A stretch of DNA of 64,000 nucleotides from an uncultured Sphingomonas sp. GTDB taxonomy: Bacteria; Pseudomonadota; Alphaproteobacteria; Sphingomonadales; Sphingomonadaceae. Location: NCBI RefSeq assembly GCF_913062585.1, contig NZ_CAJXWX010000007.1, forward strand, positions 62,001 through 126,000, written 5' to 3'. The notes under the pieces were generated by a model, which was not told the origin of the DNA, did no database searches, and saw nothing but the letters and a program-made list of their open reading frames with translations. Shown piece after piece: positions 54,209-62,844 of the stretch (the stretch's first letter is position 1; the number at the start of each line of letters is the position of its first letter). The position numbers were made by a program, and so were the translations under genes.

Positions 54209-55444
54209 ATGATCGTCTCATCCTCTCTGCCCCGCCGGCTGCGCACGCTGGCCTTGTTCGCTCTTTCGCTGTCCACGGCGGGGGTTGCCGCACAGGAACC
54301 GTTACACTGCGTCAGCGATCTCACCCTGGACCGCGTCGTCATCCTGATGCGGCATGGCGTGCGTGCGCCCCTGGACGGGGAAGTGCCGCATGGCACTCGT
54401 ACCGCCAGGCCCTGGCCGGTCTGGAACACGCGCGAGAGCGAATTGACGCCGCGCGGCGCGCAAGCGCTGATGGCCGCCGCCCGCGCCGACCGGGCGGAAT
54501 GGGCGGCGCGGGGGCTGGTTTCGGCCCATGGGTGCCTGGCGCGGGATAGCATTCGAATCTGGACCAACAGCGCGTCGCGCACCATCGCGAGCGGCCAGGC
54601 CTATGCCGCCGGACTGGCCCCCGACTGCATGGTGCCGGTACGGCACAAGTCCCTGGGCACGGTCGACCCCTTGTTCGAGCCGCTCCGCGCGCGCGCGACA
54701 CGCTTCGACGCGACGGCGGCGATCGCGGATATCGGCCGCTTCACCGGCGGGATGGACGCGCTGGTGGCGCGAAACCGTCCGGCGCTGACGCTGCTCGATC
54801 AGGTGCTGGGCTGCGGCGATCCGCGCGGCTGCGATCCCGCGGGAGCGCCACGGCTGACCCCCTCGGCGGACGGGCATGGCATCGACCTGTCCGGGCCGAT
54901 CCGCACCGCCTCTGGCACCGCGCAGGTGCTGCTACTGCAATATGCTGAAGGCTTGGCGCCCTCGGTCGGGGGGCTGCCAGTCGACGGTGCTGTACTGGCA
55001 CGGTTGGGCACGGTCCATGCCGCGCTGTTCGACATCTATTCCCGCTCGCCCTATATGGCGGCGCACCAGTCTGCCGTATTCGGGCGGCACATGATCAACG
55101 CGCTGACCGCCAAGAACGGGGCCAAGGTCGACATGCTGGTCGGGCACGACACCAACGTCACCGCGCTGGCCGCGCTGCTCGGCTTCGACCTGATCGCGCC
55201 GGGCTATGCCTCCAACGACGCCGCCCCCGGCGGGGCGATCCTGATCGAGCGCTGGCATGACCCGCGCGGCCGCGCCTTCGTCACGGTCCGTTATCGTACC
55301 CAGTCGCCCGATCAGATCCGCACGCAGTCCGCCGCCACCACGGTGACGCCGGTCCGGGTACGCGGCTGCCCCGCCGACGCCCCCTGCCCGCTGAACCGGT
55401 TCGTGGCGCTGTTCCGGGACGGGCTCGCTCCGCTGGCACGCTGA
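54209..55444 (+). CDS. Histidine acid phosphatase (phytase-like), exported
   Basis: The protein has 411 residues. A signal peptide (LRTLALFALSLSTAGVAA) precedes the catalytic RHG motif LMRHGVRAP (His49), with GHDTN (His313, Asp314) as the proton donor site. This is the AppA/glucose-1-phosphatase branch of histidine acid phosphatases, of similar length (about 410-430) and with several cysteines able to form disulfides in the periplasm. It would release phosphate from phytate or sugar phosphates. ATG 54209 opens the signal peptide directly; its Shine-Dalgarno is weak. It is divergent from a receptor, and the two-component genes 73 bp downstream may belong to the same unit. Confidence 0.88.
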   Translation: MIVSSSLPRRLRTLALFALSLSTAGVAAQEPLHCVSDLTLDRVVILMRHGVRAPLDGEVPHGTRTARPWPVWNTRESELTPRGAQALMAAARADRAEWAARGLVSAHGCLARDSIRIWTNSASRTIASGQAYAAGLAPDCMVPVRHKSLGTVDPLFEPLRARATRFDATAAIADIGRFTGGMDALVARNRPALTLLDQVLGCGDPRGCDPAGAPRLTPSADGHGIDLSGPIRTASGTAQVLLLQYAEGLAPSVGGLPVDGAVLARLGTVHAALFDIYSRSPYMAAHQSAVFGRHMINALTAKNGAKVDMLVGHDTNVTALAALLGFDLIAPGYASNDAAPGGAILIERWHDPRGRAFVTVRYRTQSPDQIRTQSAATTVTPVRVRGCPADAPCPLNRFVALFRDGLAPLAR

Positions 55445-55517
55445 GCCCATCGTCGATCCGTCTTGCCACCGCACATTTGCCGGTTAGGGCAAAGGGCGTG
55501 ACGATGTGGAAAGCATG

Positions 55518-56198
55518 ATGAGCCTGCACCTGATTCTGGTCGAGGACGATGCCGCCTATGCCGAAGGGCTGGCCGCCGAACTGCGCGGGCTGGGCCACCG
55601 CGTCGAGCATGTCGGCGATGGCCGCCAGGCGCTCGCCGCGATCGACCGCGAGCAATATGACGCGGTCATCCTCGACCGCATGATGCCGCGCCTCGACGGG
55701 CTGTCGGTCGTCGAGACGCTGCGCGAACGCGGGATCACGGTGCCGATCATCATGCTGACCGCCCTGTCCATGGCGTCGGACAAGGTCGACGGGCTGGAGG
55801 CCGGGGCCGACGATTATGTCGTGAAGCCGGTCGAACCCGAGGAACTGAACGCGCGCATCCATGCGGTGCTGCGCGGGCGCCGCTGGACCACGCGCGAAAG
55901 CGACACGATCCGCGCGGGCGACATCGTCGTCAGCCCGACCAGCTTTCGCGCCTGGCGCGGCGGCCAGCCGATCACGCTCGCCAATCTGGAACTCAAGCTG
56001 CTGACCGAACTGGCGCGCCATGCGGGCGAGGTGCTGACCCGTGCCATGCTGATCGAGCGGGTCTGGGGCTATGATTTCGAGCCGGAGACGAACATCGTCG
56101 ACGTCTATATCCGCCGCCTGCGCATCAAGCTGACCGAGGCGGGCGAGGAAGATCCGATCGAAACGATACGCGGGATCGGCTATTCGCTGAAACCATGA
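55518..56198 (+). CDS. OmpR/PhoB-family response regulator
   Basis: The protein has 226 residues: a receiver with acid pair LVEDD, phospho-Asp53 in VILDRMMPRLDG, Thr in MLTAL and Lys in VVKPVEPEEL, and a C-terminal winged helix with LANLELKLLTELARHAG and the RLRIKLTEAG wing. It activates or represses genes after phosphorylation. ATG 55518 has GGAAAG 4 bp before it. Its stop overlaps the kinase start as ATGA, so the two form a cognate pair. The similarity is to general envelope-sensing regulators rather than specifically PhoB. Confidence 0.9.
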   Translation: MSLHLILVEDDAAYAEGLAAELRGLGHRVEHVGDGRQALAAIDREQYDAVILDRMMPRLDGLSVVETLRERGITVPIIMLTALSMASDKVDGLEAGADDYVVKPVEPEELNARIHAVLRGRRWTTRESDTIRAGDIVVSPTSFRAWRGGQPITLANLELKLLTELARHAGEVLTRAMLIERVWGYDFEPETNIVDVYIRRLRIKLTEAGEEDPIETIRGIGYSLKP

Positions 56199-57559
56199 TC
56201 GCGCGCGTCATCCGGCGACTGTCCCTGCGCGGCCTGACACTGGCCGTATTGGCGCTGTTCCTGATCGCGACCATCGCCACCGGCCTGTCGATCCTGGCCG
56301 CCAACCGGGTGACGGTGGCGCAGCTGGTCGACCGCCGGATCGCGGCGATCGCCGATGTCGTGCTGGAGCGCGATGCCGGAGAGGGCGTCCCCGCCACCGC
56401 CACGCTGCTCGCCCGCATGGCCCAACTGGCAGGGGAACGCGACACGGGCGATGTCGGCCTGGTGTTGCAGGGGGCGGACGGGCGCGTGCTCGGCGGCAAT
56501 ATCCGGCTGCGGCGCCTGCTTCCGCCGGGTCTTTCCGATCTGCGCACGCGCGATGGGATCACCGGCCTGTCGCACGGCCGCGCGCTGGTCCGCGATGCCG
56601 GAACCGGACGACGGCTGACGGTGGTGGCGGAGACCGAGCCGCTCGACAGCTATCGGAGCGCACGGACCCGCATCTATCTGATCGGCTTCGGGTCGATCAT
56701 CCTGATCGTTGTGGGCGGGATCCTCGCCTTCTCACGGCTGGTGGGCCGCCGCATCGCCGAGCAGCGCGCCACGGTCGAGGCGATCATCGCCGGCGACATC
56801 CGCCACCGCGTGCCCGTCACCGGCTCCGCCGACGAATTCGACCGCCAGGCCGCCGCCTTCAACCGGATGCTCGACCGGATCGGCGAGCTGATGGAGGCGA
56901 TGCGCGGTCAGTCCCACGACATCGCGCACGACCTGCGCACCCCGCTCGCCCGGTTGCGCGCACAGCTGGCCGCGATGGCCGCCGAAGCAAGCCGCCCCGA
57001 CCAGGCCGCCCGCGCGACCGATGCGCTGGCCCAGTGCGACACACTGCTCGCCATGTTCGCCGCGCTGTTGCGGATCGCCGAGATCGAGAGCGGCCATCGC
57101 CAGGCGGGATTCGCGCCCTTCGACCTGCCGGCGCTGGTCGAAGACACCGCAACGATGATGATGCCGGTCGCGGAGGAAGCCGGGCACCAGATCATGGTGG
57201 CGGTCGAGCGGTCCGCCATATCGTTCATCGGCGATCGCCAGCTGCTGACCCAGACGCTGGTCAACCTGATCGGGAACGCCATCAAATATGGCCGTGCGGC
57301 TGGCACGATCCGCGTGACTCTGGGGGTGACGCAGGAGGGCTGGACCTTGTCGGTCGCCGATGACGGCCCCGGCATCGCCGCCGAGGACCACGCCCAGGCC
57401 CTGCGCCGCTTCGGCCGTCTGGACCAGGCGCGCAGCGCGACCGGCCATGGCCTGGGGCTGCCCCTGGTCGATGCGGTCGCGCGGCTGCATCACGGGCGGC
57501 TGGTGCTGGGCGATGCGGCACCCGGGCTGATCGTCTCGCTGATCCTGCCCCGGGCTTAG
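56195..57559 (+). CDS. Sensor histidine kinase, cognate partner of the upstream regulator
   Basis: The protein has 454 residues. Two membrane helices (about 14-36 and 161-183) bracket a periplasmic domain of about 120 residues. A HAMP domain (about 184-235) and HisKA with HDIAHDLRTPLARL (His245) follow, then HATPase with NLIGNAIKYG, DDGPGI and GHGLGLPLV. It senses an unknown periplasmic signal. ATG 56195 overlaps the regulator stop as ATGA. The short periplasmic domain has no recognised ligand motif. Confidence 0.9.
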   Translation: MIARVIRRLSLRGLTLAVLALFLIATIATGLSILAANRVTVAQLVDRRIAAIADVVLERDAGEGVPATATLLARMAQLAGERDTGDVGLVLQGADGRVLGGNIRLRRLLPPGLSDLRTRDGITGLSHGRALVRDAGTGRRLTVVAETEPLDSYRSARTRIYLIGFGSIILIVVGGILAFSRLVGRRIAEQRATVEAIIAGDIRHRVPVTGSADEFDRQAAAFNRMLDRIGELMEAMRGQSHDIAHDLRTPLARLRAQLAAMAAEASRPDQAARATDALAQCDTLLAMFAALLRIAEIESGHRQAGFAPFDLPALVEDTATMMMPVAEEAGHQIMVAVERSAISFIGDRQLLTQTLVNLIGNAIKYGRAAGTIRVTLGVTQEGWTLSVADDGPGIAAEDHAQALRRFGRLDQARSATGHGLGLPLVDAVARLHHGRLVLGDAAPGLIVSLILPRA

Positions 57560-57578
57560 ACGTTCATGCTCCTTCTTT

Positions 57579-57605
57579 CCCTCTCCCCTCTGCGAGGGGC
57601 GAGGG
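57579..57605 (+). terminator. Hairpin after the two-component operon
   Basis: CCCTC-T-CCCCT pairs with AGGGG-C-GAGGG around a CTGCG loop (57579-57589 with 57595-57605). There is no T-run after it. It ends the rightward transcript ahead of the leftward receptor. Confidence 0.5.
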
Positions 57606-57651
57606 AAGAACGAAGTCCTTGAATGTCGATCCGCCCCAGGAAAGCCACCAC

Positions 57652-57681
57652 AAAAAAGGGGCCGCCCCGAAGGACGGCCCC
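57652..57681 (-). terminator. Rho-independent terminator of the receptor gene
   Basis: On the minus strand GGGGCCGTCC-TTCG-GGGCGGCCCC forms a 10-bp stem with one G-T wobble closed by a UUCG tetraloop, followed by six T. It starts 30 bp after the receptor stop. It is the only textbook intrinsic terminator in the window. Confidence 0.92.
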
Positions 57682-57711
57682 ATGAGTTTGGGGTTAGGGT
57701 ATCCCGAAGGA

Positions 57712-60114
57712 TCAGAAGCGGACCGTACCCTCCAGGCCGATGGTGCGCGGCGGGTTGAAGTTGCCGTAATCGCCCAGCGTCGCGGCGTTGGCAGCCGAGC
57801 GACGATAGATGAAGGTGTTGTTGAGCAGGTTGCGGCTCCACAGCGACACGGTCATCTTCGTGCCGTTCTCGGTCAGCGGCAGGTCGGCCAGCGCGATGCG
57901 ACCGTTCATGACGAAGGTCTTGTCGGTGCGGGTCGTCTCGTTCTGGAAGCTGTAGGACGGGTCGGCATAGTTGCCGTCCAGGTGGAAGCGGATCTTCGCC
58001 TCCGAACCCGGCATCGGGACTTCATAGTCGACATAGGCCGAGGCGGCGTTGCGCGGCGTATAGACCACGAACACCTGGGTCAGCGCGCCGCCCAGGAAGG
58101 GGTTCGGCGTCGCCGGCACGTTGGTGTAGGTGTACGCATAGGACGCGCCCACCGTCATGCCCTCGACCGGGTTCACGGTCAGGTCGGCCTCGACGCCGCG
58201 GATTTTCGAGGTGCCCGGCGCATTGCGGGTTTCCTCGGTGTGGAGGTTGTAGGTCGGGCTCGACGGGTTGATGTCGACATTGTCGAAGTCGATCTGGGTG
58301 CCGGTACGATCCATGATGTAGCCGGCCAGGTTCAGGCGCACGCGGTGCTCGAACAGGTCCATCTTCGAGCCGATCTCATAGGCCTTGACCGCTTCGGGAC
58401 CGAAGGCGGCGAAGGTCTGCGAACGGTCGTTGGCACCGCCCGCGCGGTAGCCGGTCGAATATTTCGCATAGAGATGGATCGTGTTGCTCGCGTCGAACGC
58501 GGCGGTGATCATCGGATCGAAACGGTTGTTGTTGAAGGTGAAGGGGAAGTTGGTCGACTTGCCCTGCACCAGGTACAGCGTGCCGTTGCGCTTGTCCTTG
58601 GTGTAGCGGCCGCCCAGGGTCAGGTGGAAGGCATCGAAGCCCGCCGGGGTATAGGTGCCCTGCGCGAAGGCGGCATAGCTATAGGCGCGCGCGAAGCTGC
58701 CGCGCTGCAGGAACAGCGAGTTCGGCGCCCAGCCCTGGTTGCCCGAGGTGACGGTGCCGGTCACGATCGGCGACAGGACGGTGTAGCCGGTGCCGTCCGC
58801 ATTCCACTGGTTGCTCGACGGGGTCGCCGCCGTTTCGCGGGCGTTTTCGGTGAAATAATACAGGCCCGCGACATAATCGAACTGCGGCAGGCTGCCGACC
58901 GCCTGGAATTCCTGGCTGAACTGGTGCTGCTGCATGAACGACAGGCTGTAGCGGCTGAACTTGCCGTTCGGCAGGAAGACGGTGCGGTGCGCGCCGCCCG
59001 AATTGTCCCACTGGTCGGTCGTGACACCGCGCCATGCGGTGATCGAGCGCAGCTCCAGGCCCGGCGCGACGTCATAGTTCAGCTTGGTCGAGAAGCCGTG
59101 CGTGCGATCGAGGCTATATTGCTGCGGCACGCCGATATCGGCGGTCTTCATGCGGTTGTCGCCCGACACGACGACCAGCGACGACAGCGGCGCGATGGTG
59201 CCCGAGGGCAGCTTGCCGCCATTGGCATTGATCTGCGCGATCGTCGCGACCGGCAGGCCCTTCGGGTTGTAGTTGATCAGCTGGCTGTAGAAGGGCGTGT
59301 TCTCGTCCTTCGCCTGGTCGTAGGACAGCTCGGCCGAGAAGCCGTCGACCGGCTTCCAGACGGCGGCGACATGGCCGCCGACGCGGTTATACGCGCCCCA
59401 GCCGACCGCACCCGGCAGCGGGTTCTTTACGAACGGGTTCTGGTGCTGGATCACGCCGTCCAGCTTGACCGAGATGTTGTTGAACTCGGGCAGGTTGACG
59501 TGCGCGGAGGTGTTGTACGCACCGTAATTGCCGAAGCCCGCGGTCAGCGAGCCGCCGAACTTGCCGGTCGGCTTGGCGGTGACGATCGACAGCGCGCCGC
59601 CCTCGGTGTTGCGGCCGAACAGCGTGCCCTGCGGCCCGCGCAGCACTTCGACGCGCTCGATGTCGAACAGCGCGGCGTTCAGGCCCTGCGAGCGGCCCAC
59701 ATATACGCCGTCGAAATACACGCCGACGCCGGTGTCGCGCGCGGTCTGGTTCTGGTCGAAGGGCACGATGCCGCGGATGCCGACGGTCAGCGCCGACTGG
59801 CGCGCCTCGAAGGTGGCGACGCGCAGCGACGGCACGGTGCCGTCGGCCAGGTCGAGCAGGCTCTGGACGTGACGGTCCTTCAGGACGGTCGGGTCGATGA
59901 CCGAGATTGCGATCGGGGTCTTCTGCAGGCTGGTCTCACGCTTGGTCGCGGTGACCACGATTTCCTTCAGCTGGCCACCATCCGCAGGATCGGCGGCGGC
60001 GGGCGCAGGCGCCGGATCGGCGGGCTTGGCGTCGGCGGCGAAGGCCGGGGCCGCCGCCACGGCGAGAAGCGCGGTGCCGCCCAGCAGCGCGGCGCGAATG
60101 AAATGGCTGTTCAT
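57712..60114 (-). CDS. TonB-dependent receptor
   Basis: This 800-residue outer-membrane receptor has a signal peptide ending AFAAD, an Ala/Pro linker, a TonB-box region LKEIVVTATKRETSLQKTPIAISV, a plug with VGIRGIVPFDQNQTARDTGVGVYFDGVYVGRSQGLN and VEVLRGPQGTLFGRNTEGGALSIVTAKPTG, and a barrel ending LEGTVRF. The EVLRGPQGTLFGRN motif marks the large proteobacterial group of receptors of the OmpS26/sphingomonad type, whose substrates are often aromatic or steroid-like compounds, or unknown. Upstream GGAAC is a weak ribosome site. No enzyme gene for a substrate lies beside it. Confidence 0.92.
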   Translation of the reverse strand: MNSHFIRAALLGGTALLAVAAAPAFAADAKPADPAPAPAAADPADGGQLKEIVVTATKRETSLQKTPIAISVIDPTVLKDRHVQSLLDLADGTVPSLRVATFEARQSALTVGIRGIVPFDQNQTARDTGVGVYFDGVYVGRSQGLNAALFDIERVEVLRGPQGTLFGRNTEGGALSIVTAKPTGKFGGSLTAGFGNYGAYNTSAHVNLPEFNNISVKLDGVIQHQNPFVKNPLPGAVGWGAYNRVGGHVAAVWKPVDGFSAELSYDQAKDENTPFYSQLINYNPKGLPVATIAQINANGGKLPSGTIAPLSSLVVVSGDNRMKTADIGVPQQYSLDRTHGFSTKLNYDVAPGLELRSITAWRGVTTDQWDNSGGAHRTVFLPNGKFSRYSLSFMQQHQFSQEFQAVGSLPQFDYVAGLYYFTENARETAATPSSNQWNADGTGYTVLSPIVTGTVTSGNQGWAPNSLFLQRGSFARAYSYAAFAQGTYTPAGFDAFHLTLGGRYTKDKRNGTLYLVQGKSTNFPFTFNNNRFDPMITAAFDASNTIHLYAKYSTGYRAGGANDRSQTFAAFGPEAVKAYEIGSKMDLFEHRVRLNLAGYIMDRTGTQIDFDNVDINPSSPTYNLHTEETRNAPGTSKIRGVEADLTVNPVEGMTVGASYAYTYTNVPATPNPFLGGALTQVFVVYTPRNAASAYVDYEVPMPGSEAKIRFHLDGNYADPSYSFQNETTRTDKTFVMNGRIALADLPLTENGTKMTVSLWSRNLLNNTFIYRRSAANAATLGDYGNFNPPRTIGLEGTVRF

Positions 60115-60222
60115 GGTGATTATGTTCCTATCCCCCGATCGACCTGTTCGGTCGTCGCTGCCGCGCGGATAGGGGCGCTCGAAGAAGCTGGTGTTACCTT
60201 TCCATGACCAATCCGGACTTGT

Positions 60223-62670
60223 TCATTTCATTTTCGTTTCATCTTCCGGGAACGGCACGGGTTCGGCGGCGGGCGCCGTCCCGCCCTGGCGCACCAGCTC
60301 CAGCTTCTGCGGCAGAGTGCCGATTTCGATCCCCTTGGCCCTGAGCGCCGCGAGCAGTGCGAACAGGACGGCGCTGCGCGTGCCATAGGCGGCGCGCGGG
60401 CTTTCGACATGGGCGAAGCAGTTGAAATGGATTCGCCCGTCGATGATCGAGTCGATGAACGCCTTGGGCGCCGGATCGGCCAGCACCGCCTCTTCCGCGG
60501 CGAAACAGTCGAGCACGATACCCCGCACCATGTCTGCATCCGACTCGATCGGCACCGAGAACTGGATCTGGATGCGCCCCAGCGGCCCGGCGAGCGTCTT
60601 GTTGAGCACGGACTTGGTGATCAGCTCGGAATTGGGGACGATCAGCGTCGAATGGTCGGCCAGCTCGATCTCGGTCGAGCGCACGCTGATCCGCTTGACG
60701 TCGCCCTCGTCGGTGCCGACGCGGATCAGGTCGCCGATCTTGATCGGCCGCTCGGCCAGCAGGATCAGGCCGGAGACGAAATTCTGGGTGATCGCCTGAA
60801 GGCCGAAACCGATGCCGACCGACAGGGCGGAGAGGAGCAGCGCGATCCGCTCCACCCCGATGCCGAGCGAGGCGAGCGCCCAGATGACCGCCAGCGCGAT
60901 GCCGATATAGCGCGCGACCAGGCTGATCGAATTGCGGCCCGATCCGTCCAGGTCGGTCGCGGGCAGGTAACGCTGCTCCAGCCAGCGCATGAACAGCCGC
61001 ACCAGCCCCAGGCCGACGAACAGGACGACCAGCCCCTGCAGGATCGCGCCCGGCGAGATCCAGACATTGCCGACCTTGATCCCGTCGGCGACCATGGCCA
61101 GCTGGTCGAAGATCGCGCCCGGATTGCCGCTCGCCCCGAACGGCCGCAGGAACATGCCCAGCGCGAGCAGGATCAACGCCAGCCGCACCACGCCCGACAG
61201 GATCAGGCCGAACTGGTCGACCATCGCGCCGCGTATGCCCAGCGCGCGGGTCAGGGTGACGCCGACCTTGCTGTCGCGCACGAAGACGGTGGTGGCGATG
61301 TCGTCGGCCGCGACCAGCATCAGGTAGAGCGCCGAGCCGAGCAGCACGGTCCAGCCGATCATCAGCGAGACAAACCAGCTGAACCAGATATAGCCGATCA
61401 GCAGCGCCACGCCCGCGACGGCGACCGCGATCCAGGCGAACAGCGTCGCGACGCTCAGGCCCGCACTGACCCCGGCGCTGGTCGTCTCGTCCTGCGCCGC
61501 CCGGCGCGCGCGGATCTGGCCGAGCACGACCAGCGTCGCGACGATCAGCAACAGGTGCAGCAGCGCCTCTGCCGCCTGGGTGGCGATCACCGCGCTGCGG
61601 CTGCTGCCGATCGCGCGTTCGAACGCGCCGATCATCGCGGTGGTGAAGGTCAGGGCCGTCAGACCCCAGGACAGCGGGCGCAGGCGGCTGGCCGTCTCGT
61701 TGTCGAGCGGCGCGATCCGCCAGGAGGGCTGGCTGCGCATCAGGACCGCGCCGGTCACGGTGGCGGCAAAGCCCGCGATCCCGGCCGCCTTGACGAAGCC
61801 GTCGAGGAAATCCGTCCAGCGTTCCGGCAACAGTCCCGACCAGTGCAGCCCCTGGACCAGCACGAAGGCGGCGGCGAGCGGGCATAGCGTGCCGACGGCG
61901 ACCCGCCAGAAGGTATAGGCCGATCGCCGCACCCGGCTGGGCGGGGCCTCGGCGATCAGGCGGCGCTGCACCAGCCGATGCGCGCCCAGCCGGACGGGAC
62001 CGATCAGCAGGACGGCCAGCGCAAGGCCCAGCAGCGCGTGCCAGGGGATACCGCCGCGCCACTGCCGCGCGATCTGCTCATGGCCCTGTTGCAGGAACAG
62101 GCCGACGCGGCGCAGGTCGCGCGGCGCCTGGTCCAGCACGACGATCCAGAAGGCGGGGCTGAGCGGCGAGGAGGCCTTGGTCGACAGCTTCTCGTTGAAC
62201 TGCTCGGCCTGGCCCTGGTCGATCTCGTCGATCAGCTGCCCCGCCTCGACCCCGGCCAGCCGCCCGCGCTTGATCGCGGCGTCGAGCGTGGTGCGCAAGC
62301 CGTTCAGGGCCTTGCGCTGGGCGCTCAGCTCCGGCGCCTCGACCTCGCCGGGTGTCAGCGGGCCCAGGCCGGTGATCCGCGCATTGACCAGCGCCAGCTG
62401 CTCGGTCAGGTCCGACACCGCCTGGGTCGTCGCGTCCTTCGCGCCCTGCGCCCGGTCGCGCAGCGCCCGGCGATCATCGTCATCGACCTGCGCATCGAGC
62501 GCGCGGTCCACCGTGCGCACATCCACCTCGGCCTGGGCGATCCGCTCGGCGGAGGCGACCGCCGGATTGCCCTGCGCCCGCACCGGTCCGGCCAGAGCCA
62601 GCGCCATCAGCATGGCGATCGCCGTCAGGACATGCAGGAGGCGGGACGGAAGCGGAAGCGATGCGGACAT
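60223..62670 (-). CDS. MscS-type mechanosensitive channel with DUF3772 N-terminus
   Basis: The protein has 815 residues. A signal peptide (VLTAIAMLMALALAGPVRAQ) is followed by a periplasmic coiled-coil domain of DUF3772 type (about 30-180), about eight to ten membrane helices, and the MscS core: pore-helix region ALLLSALSVGIGFGLQAITQNFVSGLILLAERPIKIGD spanning the pore, then the beta domain (STEIELADHSTLIVPNSELI). It would open on membrane tension during osmotic downshock. The start ATG 62670 opens the signal peptide; the open frame continues to 63600 in antisense to the next gene. It ends with a charged tail (FPEDETKMK). Confidence 0.9.
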   Translation of the reverse strand: MSASLPLPSRLLHVLTAIAMLMALALAGPVRAQGNPAVASAERIAQAEVDVRTVDRALDAQVDDDDRRALRDRAQGAKDATTQAVSDLTEQLALVNARITGLGPLTPGEVEAPELSAQRKALNGLRTTLDAAIKRGRLAGVEAGQLIDEIDQGQAEQFNEKLSTKASSPLSPAFWIVVLDQAPRDLRRVGLFLQQGHEQIARQWRGGIPWHALLGLALAVLLIGPVRLGAHRLVQRRLIAEAPPSRVRRSAYTFWRVAVGTLCPLAAAFVLVQGLHWSGLLPERWTDFLDGFVKAAGIAGFAATVTGAVLMRSQPSWRIAPLDNETASRLRPLSWGLTALTFTTAMIGAFERAIGSSRSAVIATQAAEALLHLLLIVATLVVLGQIRARRAAQDETTSAGVSAGLSVATLFAWIAVAVAGVALLIGYIWFSWFVSLMIGWTVLLGSALYLMLVAADDIATTVFVRDSKVGVTLTRALGIRGAMVDQFGLILSGVVRLALILLALGMFLRPFGASGNPGAIFDQLAMVADGIKVGNVWISPGAILQGLVVLFVGLGLVRLFMRWLEQRYLPATDLDGSGRNSISLVARYIGIALAVIWALASLGIGVERIALLLSALSVGIGFGLQAITQNFVSGLILLAERPIKIGDLIRVGTDEGDVKRISVRSTEIELADHSTLIVPNSELITKSVLNKTLAGPLGRIQIQFSVPIESDADMVRGIVLDCFAAEEAVLADPAPKAFIDSIIDGRIHFNCFAHVESPRAAYGTRSAVLFALLAALRAKGIEIGTLPQKLELVRQGGTAPAAEPVPFPEDETKMK

Positions 62671-62844
62671 GGACCGGCCAGAAATTGCTGATCGCCGCGT
62701 CATAGCGGCGCACGCGCCATCAGGCGAGGGGCAGCCCGAGACGCGCATTCCAACCCGTTCATTTGCCAGTTGGTCCGAAATCGTGTGTATCGGGGAGCCC
62801 GCTCCGGCCGGGATCGTTGACATACGATCGGGATTATTTCGCAC

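Noticed and set aside
57619..60207. Plus-strand open frame of 862 codons
   Set aside because: It lies antisense to the receptor gene, is composed of Arg/Gly/Ala/Val-rich sequence without any motif, and follows from GC-rich third codon positions of the real gene.
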